Source: Streptomyces spongiicola (lineage in GTDB: Bacteria > Actinomycetota > Actinomycetes > Streptomycetales > Streptomycetaceae). From it: a DNA stretch of 64,000 nt. The stretch lies in the NCBI RefSeq assembly GCF_003122365.1, contig NZ_CP029254.1:1441001-1505000 (forward strand), given 5' to 3'. Positions 46,608-54,503 of this stretch are shown piece by piece. Within the stretch, counting starts at the first letter, position 1. The number at the start of each line of letters is the position of its first letter. The position numbers and the translations under genes are program-made. Below the pieces are notes generated by a model. The model was not told where the DNA came from, searched no databases, and was given only the letters and a program-made list of their open reading frames with translations.

Positions 46608-48346
46608 GGGCCCCGCCGCCGGACCATCCGGCCGGCCGCTCCAGCCGTCCGCGGCCGGTGACCGACGCCCCGGCCCGCATCCCGGACTCGAAGGTCTTCC
46701 AGCTGGCCGCGCTGCTGGATGGCTCCGGCGCCCTCGACCTGATCAACGGCGAACTGTCCGGGCGGCCCGGCCCTGCCGGCCTTGCGCCCCGGACCGTGCT
46801 GACCGGACTGCTGCTGTCCGTCCACTACACCGGCAAGGCCACCCTGGCCGAAGCCTGGCGCATCCTCACCTTCAGCCTCTCGCCCACCGCCCAAGGCCGC
46901 CTCGGCATCAAGCCCGGCGAAACCGCCGGCCCCCGGGCCCGGCTGGCCCTCTCCCGCCGCGTCTACCGGGCCTTCGACCGCGTCACCACCGCACTGGATG
47001 TGGCCCGCTGCGACCGACGCCGCCGCCTGCCTCTGGACGAGGCCGCCACCTTCGCGGCCGCCTGGGAAGACAATGATCCCGAACACATGCGTAAGAGGGC
47101 CGTGCTGCAGCAGATCTGCACCGCCCTGATCACCAACACGATCCGGATCGCCCGACGCTGCGGGGCACTGAAGCACTGGCGAGGCGACGTCGGCATCGAC
47201 GCCACCGCCCTGGCCTCCTGGCACAAGCCGCCCAGCACCAAACGCAACCTGGCCTCCGTCGACCTCACCGCGGGCTGGCACTTTTCCGGCGGCTCCAACG
47301 AACCCACCTTCGGCCTCAGCGGGCACCTCGCTCTCGCGGCCGCCTCCCGCCCCCACTCGGGGCGCGACGCGCAGATCGCGCTCGGCCTGGTCGTCGACTA
47401 CCCCGGTGTCCGCACCGGCCCTAACGCGATCACCCTGCTCACACCCCTGACCAGGCTCCAACTCCCTGCCGGGACACTCGCCGTCGACCGCCTCTACACC
47501 GACGCCCGCCCCGAGACCTTCGCCCTGCCCGCCCGCAAGCTGGGCTACCGGCTCGCCCTGGACTACAAGCAGGACCAGCGCGGCATCCAGGGCAGCCACC
47601 GCGGCGCCGTCATGATCGACGGCACCCTCACCTGCCCCCACGTCCCACCCGCACTCGCGAACGCCACCCACCGGCTCGACGACAAAACCGCCCGCCGGCC
47701 GGATGACCTCACCAAGACACAGATCAACAACCGCAAGCCGTACTTCCTCCACCTCAAACAGGGCCCCGACGAGGGCGGGGCCATCCGGCTCGCCTGCCCC
47801 GCCACCGGCACCTCGCCCACCGTCAACTGCCCGCGCAGACCACCCGCCCGCACTCCGCCACGCACCATCGATCTCACCGACCCACGACAGACACAGGCGC
47901 ACCCGGCGGCCCGCCCCACCGTGACCATCCCGCCCCACGCGGCCGGTTCCCCGCCGGACATCTGCCGCCAGCACTCGATCACGATCCACCCCGGCGACCT
48001 GGGCACCATGGACAAGTTCCGCCAGGACCTGCCCTACCTCACCGACACCTGGCGCGACACCTTCAAGGTCGTCAGGGCTCAGAACGAGGGGATCAACGGA
48101 ATCCTCAAGGGCCACAAGGTCGACATCTCCGAACCGAAGAACCGGCTCGCCCACGGCCGCGTCGCCCAGACCCTCCTCGTCACGCTCATGATCACCATCG
48201 CGAACCTGGCAATCTTGGACGCCTTCTGCCAGACCACCCGAGGCGAGCACCTGCCCGCCACCGCCTACGAAGAGCTTCCGCTCACCCCACCGGACCGTTC
48301 CGCGGCCCGGCCGATCGGACGCCTCCCACCCGGCACACCACGATGA
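46604..48346 (+). CDS. DDE-type transposase with Cys-rich insertion
   Basis: 580 aa from the GTG at 46604, which overlaps the previous stop; a GTG at 46658 (VTDAPARI) is also possible. N-terminal helical domain (DSKVFQLAALLDGSGALDLI, LLLSVHYTGKATLAEAWRIL). The RNase-H-like core carries the candidate triad: Asp in GDVGIDATALASW, Asp in LAVDRLYTDARPE, and Glu in VRAQNEGINGILKGHKVDI. Between the second Asp and the Glu is a 130-residue insert with four cysteines (LTCP, LACP, VNCP, DICRQ) that could bind zinc. C-terminal helices RVAQTLLVTLMITIANLAIL close the fold. I take it to be the enzyme that moves the 4.9-kb element; the family is not one I can name. Confidence 0.75.
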   Translation: MRAPPPDHPAGRSSRPRPVTDAPARIPDSKVFQLAALLDGSGALDLINGELSGRPGPAGLAPRTVLTGLLLSVHYTGKATLAEAWRILTFSLSPTAQGRLGIKPGETAGPRARLALSRRVYRAFDRVTTALDVARCDRRRRLPLDEAATFAAAWEDNDPEHMRKRAVLQQICTALITNTIRIARRCGALKHWRGDVGIDATALASWHKPPSTKRNLASVDLTAGWHFSGGSNEPTFGLSGHLALAAASRPHSGRDAQIALGLVVDYPGVRTGPNAITLLTPLTRLQLPAGTLAVDRLYTDARPETFALPARKLGYRLALDYKQDQRGIQGSHRGAVMIDGTLTCPHVPPALANATHRLDDKTARRPDDLTKTQINNRKPYFLHLKQGPDEGGAIRLACPATGTSPTVNCPRRPPARTPPRTIDLTDPRQTQAHPAARPTVTIPPHAAGSPPDICRQHSITIHPGDLGTMDKFRQDLPYLTDTWRDTFKVVRAQNEGINGILKGHKVDISEPKNRLAHGRVAQTLLVTLMITIANLAILDAFCQTTRGEHLPATAYEELPLTPPDRSAARPIGRLPPGTPR

Positions 48347-48512
48347 TCCGCAAGTGAACAGCCACACCAACCACCGCCACGAGACGTTCCCGGTCCCGCA
48401 GCCGCACCACCGTGCGCTCCACGGCATCGGTCACCCCCGGAAGGCCCCATCCGCAGGCCCCGGAACCGCCCCTCAGCCCCGGCCGACCTCCGAACCGCCC
48501 CCGAAAACCGCA

Positions 48513-48547
48513 AGATCCCGCCCAATCGACTAGATCGGACGGGATCT
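48513..48547. terminator. Terminator inside the right end of the element
   Basis: Inverted repeat agatcccg / cgggatct (with further cc/gg pairs) around a 19-base loop, 165 bp after the transposase stop and 20 bp before the right terminal repeat. Confidence 0.6.
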
Positions 48548-48567
48548 CGTGAACCACTCCTGAGCGA

Positions 48568-48579
48568 ACTCAAGAACAG
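48568..48579. repeat. Right terminal inverted repeat
   Basis: actcaagaacag, perfect inverse of 43684-43695. Confidence 0.85.
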
Positions 48580-48581
48580 TC

Positions 48582-48587
48582 CCGCTG

Positions 48588-48590
<3 letters not shown>
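48582..48590. repeat. Right copy of 9-bp target duplication
   Basis: ccgctgtgg, equal to 43674-43682. Bases 48588-48590 are also the discriminator and last two acceptor-stem bases of the tRNA-Ala gene. Confidence 0.75.
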
Positions 48591-48660
<70 letters not shown>

Positions 48661-49220
48661 GTGCCGTCCGCCGCTTCCTTCCGGGGTCTCCCCCGCGGCG
48701 ACACGGAGAACATTACACGGTTCCCCCGGTGGTCCACCAAATCCCTTCCGGTACGCATCGGTGCGGGCGGCAACGTCCGCCTCCGTGATCGCCAAGGGCG
48801 CGGCCGCGGCCAGGCGGGTACTGACCGCGGTTGCCGAGCCGCCGGGCGGCGGCTCGGCAACCGCGCCCTCGGCGCCTCACGCGCCCGCCCGCCGTCGTCC
48901 CCGGTGTTCCGGACGGCGCAGCGAGCGGCCGGAGCGCCGCGCATCGAACCGCGTGTCCACCGAGCGGATGGTCAGGCCCTGCGAGGACGTCCGGTACGGG
49001 AGCGCGGCTGGGCACACCGCGACCGGCGCCGCCCGCCACGACTGCCCGTGCGAGCCGCGCCGGGTTCCCCACGGTCCGGAGCGGCCCGAACCCGCCCTGC
49101 GCCATGCCGAGATGACACTCCGGGCCGCCGCGCACCGGTCACCGCCGCGGTACCGGCCGGACCGAAGCGGCCGAAGCGGCCGGGGCTGTCGGGGCCGTCG
49201 GGGCCGAGCGCGCGGGAGCG
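48661..49220. other. Spacer between tRNA-Ala copy 1 and the zinc-ribbon operon
   Basis: 560 bases. It contains the tRNA promoter region and the 17-bp hairpin listed separately. Several open frames exist on both strands but show no domains or consistent codon bias, and I do not call a gene. Confidence 0.5.
48827..48864. terminator. 17-bp perfect hairpin
   Basis: gcggttgccgagccgcc / ggcggctcggcaaccgc around a 4-base loop. It is about 350 bp downstream of the zinc-ribbon operon and probably ends it before the tRNA gene. Confidence 0.75.
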
Positions 49221-49457
49221 TCAGGCCCTCGCGAAGGAGTAGAAGCGTTTGAGCGCGCAGTGCTCGTCGAGCAGCCGTCCGTAGATCGGCTCGCCCTCGA
49301 GTTCACGGTAGGTCTCGATGGGGTCGCCTTTTATGATCAGCGCACGCGCGCACTCCTCGCACCAGTACTGGTACTCGGGGTTGACCGGGTCCATGTCCCG
49401 GACGATCGGCGTGCCGCTGCCGCACCAGTCGCACTTCCTCCGGTGTGCACCCATCAT
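49221..49457 (-). CDS. Small zinc-ribbon protein (two CxxC pairs)
   Basis: 78 aa. Starts MMGAHRRKCDWCGSG; the first ATG (49457) follows the previous stop without a gap (TGAATG) and GGAG lies five bases before it. Two Cys pairs, CDWC at residues 9-12 and CEEC at 33-36, predict a zinc ribbon, followed by a helical Glu/Arg-rich part (GDPIETYRELEGEPIYGRLL). Probably cotranscribed with the upstream 53-residue zinc-ribbon gene. Function unknown. Confidence 0.75.
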   Translation of the reverse strand: MMGAHRRKCDWCGSGTPIVRDMDPVNPEYQYWCEECARALIIKGDPIETYRELEGEPIYGRLLDEHCALKRFYSFARA

Positions 49458-49619
49458 TCAGCTCCAGCCGTGGCCGCAGGCGGTGCACACGTACGAGATA
49501 CCTCCACTGTCGCCGAGTACTTGGACAACACGGGACGAACCGCAGGAGGGGCAGCCGAGGTGAGCACGGTCTTCGGCAGCGAGGAGTCGGTCGTCTTCCC
49601 CGTTGCCGCCTCCGGGCAT
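49458..49619 (-). CDS. 53-residue zinc-ribbon protein (short gene)
   Basis: ATG at 49619 behind a near-perfect ribosome site GGGAGGGAGAGG. The last 33 residues are GCPSCGSSRVVQVLGDSGG followed by ISYVCTACGHGWS: two CxxC knuckles typical of a TFIIS/RPA12-like ribbon. Its TGA is followed directly by the ATG of the next zinc-ribbon gene, so the two are one operon. Too short for most gene callers' default cut-offs. Confidence 0.8.
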   Translation of the reverse strand: MPGGGNGEDDRLLAAEDRAHLGCPSCGSSRVVQVLGDSGGISYVCTACGHGWS

Positions 49620-49853
49620 CGCCTCTCCCTCCCGTCCAGGCTTCGTCCCCCTTCAGCCGTCCCGATTCTGCCATGGCGGGGCGAGGGGGTCATCGGCGTC
49701 GGCGAACCCGCGCCGCCGTGGTCGCGGAGATCGCCGCGCCTGCCGGGTGCGGGACTTCGACTCGCCCTGGAAACGCGAAATCCCGCCCCTGCCGGGACGG
49801 GATACGGATGACACAGACGGCGCCTGCGAAACTGCTGCCGATGATGCCTCTTG

Positions 49854-49926
<73 letters not shown>

Positions 49927-50102
49927 TTGCGTCCTTCGCGCTCCGCGCTGCGAACAAGAAGAACCTTAGCCTGTGACCAGCCGGAAAGTGAAATCGGCCG
50001 GTCCCGGGCCGTCCATCCGGCCCCGGGCGGGCCGGGCCCGGTCGACCCTCGCACCGGGCGTTTCGCTGCCGGGGCAGGCAGTGCGCCGCCGGAGGCGGTC
50101 CC
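49927..50102. other. Promoter side of tRNA-Ala copy 2
   Basis: Besides the tRNA promoter candidate near 49965, nothing definite. Confidence 0.4.
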
Positions 50103-50167
50103 GGAGCGCTCGCGGAGTCGTTCGGGGCCCGGCCGGGCCGGGCCCCGAACGACTCCGCGAGCGCTCC
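50103..50167. terminator. 28-bp perfect hairpin
   Basis: ggagcgctcgcggagtcg plus ttcggggccc pairs without mismatch with 50140-50167. The 9-base loop ggccgggcc can itself close three more pairs. It lies 100 bp downstream of the histidine phosphatase stop and presumably ends the nadD-LCP-rsfS-phosphatase transcript. Confidence 0.8.
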
Positions 50168-50225
50168 CCGGGGTAAGGGCGCGTGGCCCCGCGCCCCGCC
50201 GCGCTGCGCCGCCGTGTCAACCTCC

Positions 50226-50285
50226 GTCGGTCGGTGTCGGTCGGTGTCAGTCGCCGTCAGCCGCCGTCAGTCGTCGTCGCCGAGC
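50226..50285. repeat. 10-bp tandem repeat running into the phosphatase stop codon
   Basis: Six 10-mers of the type gtc(a/g)gtcg(g/c)(t/c) in exact phase; the last two encode the acidic DDD end of the histidine phosphatase. Confidence 0.75.
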
Positions 50286-50926
50286 ACCGGTTCGGGGAGC
50301 GTGCCCGCATTGTGCTCCAGCAGGCGCCAGCCCCTGGCGCCCTCTCCGAGTACCGACCAGGAGCAGTTCGCGAGACCGCCCAGACCCTCCCAGTGCCGGG
50401 CCTCCAGACCCAGCAGCCGGCCGATCGTGGTGCGGATGGTGCCGCCGTGGCTCACGACGACGAGCGTGCCGCCGTCGGGCAGCTTGCCGGCGTGGCGCAG
50501 CACGACCGGCGCCGCCCGGTCGGCGACCTCGGTCTCCAGCTCACCGCCGCCGCGGCGCACGGGCTCGCCGCGCTTCCAGGCGGCGTACTCCTCGCCGTGG
50601 CGCTCGACGATCTCCTCATGGGTCAGCCCCTGCCACGCACCCGCGTACGTCTCGCGCAGTGCGGAGTCCCGGGTGACCGCGTGGCCGGTGATCGAGGCGA
50701 GTTCGTCGGCCGTCGTCGCCGCCCGGCTGAGATCCGAGCTGATGATCGCGTCCGGCTTCAGAGAGGCGAGGAGCCGGGCGGACCGCCTGGCCTGGTTGAC
50801 GCCGGTCTCGGTCAACCCGATGTCCGTGGAGCCCTGGAACCGGCGTTCGAGGTTCCAGGCGGTCTGGCCGTGCCGCCACAGGACGATGCGGCGGCCTCTG
50901 CCCTTGCCGGTGTCGCTGCGGATCAG
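50267..50926 (-). CDS. Histidine phosphatase (phosphoglycerate mutase-like), CTG start
   Basis: 219 aa. The catalytic RHG motif (IVLWRHGQTAWN, residues 14-25) lies upstream of every ATG/GTG/TTG in this frame. The frame opens at a TGA 9 bases before a CTG that overlaps the rsfS stop (CTGA), with GGTGAG a few bases upstream. I therefore start at this CTG (50926). The rest has the second histidine in LVVVSHGGTIRTTIG and the phosphatase-type WQGLTHEEI. A later TTG at 50815 would delete the catalytic motif. The family dephosphorylates 3-phosphoglycerate or other small phosphates; in actinomycetes a gene at this place, after rsfS, is often annotated as glucosyl-3-phosphoglycerate phosphatase/PGM. 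Confidence 0.85.
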   Translation of the reverse strand: MIRSDTGKGRGRRIVLWRHGQTAWNLERRFQGSTDIGLTETGVNQARRSARLLASLKPDAIISSDLSRAATTADELASITGHAVTRDSALRETYAGAWQGLTHEEIVERHGEEYAAWKRGEPVRRGGGELETEVADRAAPVVLRHAGKLPDGGTLVVVSHGGTIRTTIGRLLGLEARHWEGLGGLANCSWSVLGEGARGWRLLEHNAGTLPEPVLGDDD

Positions 50927-51363
50927 CTCAGCTCACCGTCCGATCCGCTGCCGTCGCCGGTGAGCCCGGCGTGCTCCTCGGTCTTGCCCCGGGTCCGCAC
51001 GGCGTCCTCGGGCAGCGGAAGCTCCGGGCAGTCCTTCCAGAGTCGCTCCAGGGCGTAGAAGACCCGCTCCTCGCTGTGCTGGACGTGGACCACGACGTCG
51101 ACGTAGTCGAGCAGGATCCAGCGCGCGTCACGGTCGCCCTCGCGGCGCACCGGCTTGGCGCCCAGCTCCTTGAGCAGCTTCTCCTCGATCTCGTCCACGA
51201 TCGACTTGACCTGGCGGTCGCTCGGGGCGGAGGCGAGGAGGAACGCGTCGGTGATCGACAGCACCTCGCTGACGTCGTAGGCGATGATGTCGTGCGCGAG
51301 CTTGTCCGCAGCCGCCTGCGCGGCGACGTCGATGAGCTCGAGGGAACGGTCCGTAGCGGTCAC
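50923..51363 (-). CDS. rsfS: Ribosomal silencing factor RsfS
   Basis: 146 aa, GTG at 51363. DUF143/Iojap fold: DKLAHDIIAYDVSEVLSITD, FLLASAPSDRQVKSIVDEIE, RWILLDYVDVVVHVQHSEER and FYALERLWKDCPEL are the standard blocks, each read in order. It binds L14 and blocks subunit joining in starvation. The last 30 residues are an acidic low-complexity extension. It sits between the LCP gene and the phosphatase, downstream of nadD, as in most actinobacteria. Confidence 0.96.
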   Translation of the reverse strand: MTATDRSLELIDVAAQAAADKLAHDIIAYDVSEVLSITDAFLLASAPSDRQVKSIVDEIEEKLLKELGAKPVRREGDRDARWILLDYVDVVVHVQHSEERVFYALERLWKDCPELPLPEDAVRTRGKTEEHAGLTGDGSGSDGELS

Positions 51364-51540
51364 AAGCAGGCTTTCGTCGGCGGTCGGGACCCTTACAGGG
51401 TCTCACGGACCACGGACAGCCCACGCGGCAACCGATCGCGGGCGGCTCGCATCGCGCGGACGCGCCGCCCCGGGCAGCTCCGCCGGCTCACCGGGGCCGC
51501 GGGCGGCGCTCCGCCGTGCCGACCGGGAAGCTCCGCCGGC

Positions 51541-53379
51541 TCACCCGGAGTCGTGGTCCTGGCCGAGAACGACCAGCACGTCGGCGTTCGAAGCCGCCTC
51601 GCCCTTCCCGACCGCGCTCTCGTCCAGGCCCAGGGTCTTGGCGACCTCCACGGCGTTCTGCTTCTGCGCCGCGTCACCGTAGACGACCCGCGTCGACGGC
51701 CCGGGGTCCGCACTGCCTGCGTCCACGAACGCGTATCCGCCGTTCACCAGGACGATCCTGGTGCTCTCGGTCGCGTCGCCGTCGCCGCTGCCGTTGCGGA
51801 CGGCCACCCGGACCGCCGCGCCCTGCTCCGGTGCGCTGACGCGGCCGCCGAGCACGTCCTTCACCATGCCGTCGGCGACGTCCCGGCCGAGCGTCCCGTC
51901 GTCCTGGACGGGCAGCACCGCGGTCTTGTAGTCGCCCCCCTTGGCGCGCCCGGAGAGCCTGGCGAGCGACGCCCCGAGGTCCTTCTCGGGTAGCGACGGG
52001 TCGAGGATCTGGGCCAGGGTCTCGATGGTCACGGTGGCGGACGCGGCGTCGCTCGGCATCTTCCGCAGCACTCCGTACATGACCTGGCCGAACCGCTGCA
52101 GCTGCTCGGCCTCGGCCTCTCCAGGGGCGCGGTGGGTGGCGTAGGCGACGGCCGAGCGCCCGTCGAGCGTCTGGTTCTCGCCCTGCCGCACCAGGGGTGC
52201 GTCGCCCTTCCGGGCCCCGGGCACCACCGTGTCGGTGGTGATGTCGATACCGCCGACCAGCTCGACGAGGTTCTCGAGGTACGGGGTGTCCAGGCGCCAG
52301 GTACCGGTGATCCGGGTGCCGAGCAGGGTGCCGACGGCCTCGCGCGTGCCGGTGGTGCCGTCCTCGTCGACGGACTTGCCGAGGGTGGTGGCGGACCCCT
52401 CGTCGTCGGCGACGGAGAGTGCGTTCGGCAGCAGCACGGTGGTGCCCTGCCCCGTGGTGGCGTTGTCCACGAGGAGGGCGGTCGACGTGCCCTTCTGCCG
52501 GGTGTTGTGGAGGTGCAGGACGATCACGTCCCGTTGCTGCGGACCCGTCGCGGTGGTCTGCGCGCCCCCGGCGTCCGAGGTGCCGGGCAGCTTGCCCGCG
52601 TACCAGAGGTAGCCGACGCCGCCCGTGACGGCGAGGGCCAGGACCGCGGCGAGGGCCACGACGCGGTTGCGGCCGCGCCGTTTGGCCTCCTCGCGGCGCT
52701 CGGAGCGGCTCTCGGTGAACTTGAGCCAGTCGATGACGTCCTCGGAAGTCTCGTCCGGCTCCTCGACGAAGGAGAACTGCTCGGTGCGGTACTCGCCGTC
52801 ACCGTCGCCGTCGGCGGCACCGTCGGCGGCACGGCGCTGACCGGGCAGGGCCGCGCCGCCCCGGTCCGGCTCGGCCGGGGCGGGATCATGGTGCTCGCCG
52901 GGCCGCTGCGGCGCGGCGGGCTGCTCCTGGGAGGGCACGCTCCACTGCCGGCCGGTGTCGACCGGAGCCCGCCGGCCCGCCTCGTGGCCGGGTCCGCGGT
53001 CACCGTAGCCGTATCCGTAGCCGTCCTGGGGCGGTTGCTCCAGGCCGTAGGGGTCGTACGGCTGCTGCGGTCGCATCTGCTGCCCGGGCTGCTGCTGTGT
53101 GGTCTGAGCCTGCTGCTGGGGCTCGGGCTGGGGGTAGGGGTAGGCGTGGGGGTCGTAGCCGTACTCCTGGGACGCCTGGGACGGCGGGTGCTCGTGCTGC
53201 GGCTCGTGCGGGCCCGGGGAGTACCGGCCGTACGCGTCGTAACCGGGGTACTGCGGGTCGTGCTGGGTTTGCGGGGGGTACTGGTAGACCGGCTGCCCGT
53301 ACTCGTCGTAGCCGACGATCCGCGGCTGCTGCGGGTGGTACGCGTCGTACGGGTCGTACGGGTGCTGCTGGTCGTTCAC
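51541..53379 (-). CDS. LytR-CpsA-Psr-like protein with LytR_C domain
   Basis: 612 aa, GTG at 53379 with AGGGG upstream. Residues 1-190 are a Tyr/Pro/Gln-rich disordered cytoplasmic region, followed by a membrane helix (VVALAAVLALAVTGGVGYLW, near residue 245). An LCP-type domain (VELVGGIDITTD, GRSAVAYATHR) and a C-terminal LytR_C domain (VAVRNGSGDGD, LVNGGYAFVDAG) follow. Classical LCP catalysis uses an R-x-D and a later Arg that bind pyrophosphate; the first is replaced here (LHNTRQKGTSTALLV), so transferase activity is doubtful. Lies between nadD and rsfS, the usual actinomycete order. Confidence 0.87.
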   Translation of the reverse strand: MNDQQHPYDPYDAYHPQQPRIVGYDEYGQPVYQYPPQTQHDPQYPGYDAYGRYSPGPHEPQHEHPPSQASQEYGYDPHAYPYPQPEPQQQAQTTQQQPGQQMRPQQPYDPYGLEQPPQDGYGYGYGDRGPGHEAGRRAPVDTGRQWSVPSQEQPAAPQRPGEHHDPAPAEPDRGGAALPGQRRAADGAADGDGDGEYRTEQFSFVEEPDETSEDVIDWLKFTESRSERREEAKRRGRNRVVALAAVLALAVTGGVGYLWYAGKLPGTSDAGGAQTTATGPQQRDVIVLHLHNTRQKGTSTALLVDNATTGQGTTVLLPNALSVADDEGSATTLGKSVDEDGTTGTREAVGTLLGTRITGTWRLDTPYLENLVELVGGIDITTDTVVPGARKGDAPLVRQGENQTLDGRSAVAYATHRAPGEAEAEQLQRFGQVMYGVLRKMPSDAASATVTIETLAQILDPSLPEKDLGASLARLSGRAKGGDYKTAVLPVQDDGTLGRDVADGMVKDVLGGRVSAPEQGAAVRVAVRNGSGDGDATESTRIVLVNGGYAFVDAGSADPGPSTRVVYGDAAQKQNAVEVAKTLGLDESAVGKGEAASNADVLVVLGQDHDSG

Positions 53380-53401
53380 CGGTGCCCCTCTCCGTGGCTC
53401 A

Positions 53402-54019
53402 CTAGCCGCGGTACAACTGGCGCTTGTCGATGTAGCGCACCACACCGTCCGGCACCAGATACCAGACCGGATCGCCCTGCGCGACCCTCGCGCGGCAGTC
53501 GGTGGACGAGATCGCCAGCGCGGGCACCTCCACCAGGGAGACGCCGCCCTTGGGGAGCCCGTCGTCAGTCAGGTCGTGACCCGGCCGGGTCACGCCGATG
53601 AAGTGCGCGAGGGAGAACAGCTCCTCCGCGTCCCGCCAGGTGAGGATCTGGGACAGCGCGTCGGCCCCGGTGATGAAGAAGAGGTCCGAGTCCGTGTTGA
53701 GTGCCCGCAGGTCCCGGAGGGTGTCGATGGTGTAGGTCGGCCCGCCGCGGTCGATGTCGATGCGGCTGACGGAGAACTGCGGGTTGGAAGCCGTGGCGAT
53801 GACCGTCATCAGATAGCGGTCCTCAGCAGGCGACACCGCCTTGTGGCCCTTCTGCCACGGCTGTCCGGTCGGTACGAACACCACCTCGTCGAGGTGGAAC
53901 AGGGCCGCCACCTCGCTGGCGGCCACCAGGTGTCCATGGTGGATCGGGTCGAACGTCCCGCCCATGACGCCGAGTCGGCGCTTGCCGCGGCCGGTCGTAG
54001 GCACTTCCTGCTGTCCCAT
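53402..54019 (-). CDS. nadD: Nicotinate-nucleotide adenylyltransferase
   Basis: 205 aa, ATG at 54019. Nucleotidyl-transferase T/HxGH motif [15 protein letters not shown] (residues 21-35), [25 protein letters not shown], and the C-terminal [10 protein letters not shown] (ISSTxxR) are complete. It converts nicotinate mononucleotide to deamido-NAD in NAD synthesis. First gene of the nadD-LCP-rsfS-phosphatase run; only 22 bp to the next gene. Confidence 0.97.
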   Translation of the reverse strand: MGQQEVPTTGRGKRRLGVMGGTFDPIHHGHLVAASEVAALFHLDEVVFVPTGQPWQKGHKAVSPAEDRYLMTVIATASNPQFSVSRIDIDRGGPTYTIDTLRDLRALNTDSDLFFITGADALSQILTWRDAEELFSLAHFIGVTRPGHDLTDDGLPKGGVSLVEVPALAISSTDCRARVAQGDPVWYLVPDGVVRYIDKRQLYRG

Positions 54020-54057
54020 GCGTGCAGAGCCTACTGGCACGGCCGTTCGGATCCGGC

Positions 54058-54219
54058 TCAGCGGTCGCGGTTGAAGCGGGTGGTGATCCACAGCAGCAGG
54101 AGCAGCGCGCCCAGCGAGCCGAAACCGGTGAGGTAGGGGCTGAGGCTTTGGTGGCCGCCACCGTGCTCGGCGTCCTCGGCGAGAGTGACCAGGGTGGCGG
54201 CGGTGCTGGCGAGACTCAT
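54058..54219 (-). CDS. 53-residue single-helix membrane protein (short gene)
   Basis: ATG at 54219 to TGA at 54058. Sequence begins [20 protein letters not shown], has a His/Gly stretch, then one membrane helix ([15 protein letters not shown]) and ends in RDR. It ends 38 bases before nadD and is probably cotranscribed with it. Third codon positions are nearly all G/C, as for the neighbours, which supports coding. Unknown function. Confidence 0.7.
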   Translation of the reverse strand: MSLASTAATLVTLAEDAEHGGGHQSLSPYLTGFGSLGALLLLLWITTRFNRDR

Positions 54220-54503
54220 CTTCTGCGGGCCCTATCGATCGGAGTCGGAGCGGAGACTTCGGGCACATCGTATGCGTGCCCTCCGGGCACGCTCACGCCG
54301 ACTCGGTGTTGCCGGTTCGCCGGCCCGGTCCGCGGCCGAGTGCGGTGTCCACCGGGCGGGCGCCGCCGAGGGGAACCGGGCCCCGGCGGAGTTGTCCACA
54401 GCCCCCGCCGCATCGCGACGGCAGCGCCTAGTGTGGGGTCTGTCAGGGGGACGGGGCACGACCCCTGACGACGGCAGGACGCGTCGAGAACCAAGGGGGC
54501 ACC

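Larger units (their letters stand above)
43683..48581 (+). mobile_element. 4.9-kb transposon-like insert next to tRNA-Ala
   Basis: Ends: ctgttcttgagt at 43684-43695 and its exact inverse actcaagaacag at 48568-48579, with weaker matching further inward (GGGCTTGATCAGG versus TCGCTCAGG). It is bounded by 9-bp direct repeats ccgctgtgg. Content: degenerate GHKL/GyrB-like gene (-), coiled-coil/winged-helix gene (+), XRE regulator (-), recombinase-like gene (+) and DDE-type transposase (+), the last two overlapping. Removing it joins the NuoF-gene terminator to the tRNA-Ala gene in a sensible arrangement. The class of element is not recognised; inverted ends plus target duplication point to DDE transposition rather than tRNA-site integration. 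Confidence 0.75.

Noticed and set aside
48761..49252. Open frames on both strands between the tRNA-Ala copy 1 and the zinc-ribbon genes
   Set aside because: No domain, no ribosome site, and a 17-bp perfect hairpin runs through them.
49454..49693. 79-residue frame on the minus strand ending at the zinc-ribbon start
   Set aside because: The overlapping 53-residue frame has the CxxC motifs and the ribosome-binding site; this one is Ala/Arg/Ser low-complexity.
50267..50815. TTG at 50815 as start of the histidine phosphatase
   Set aside because: It would remove the RHG catalytic motif that is clearly encoded just upstream in the same frame.
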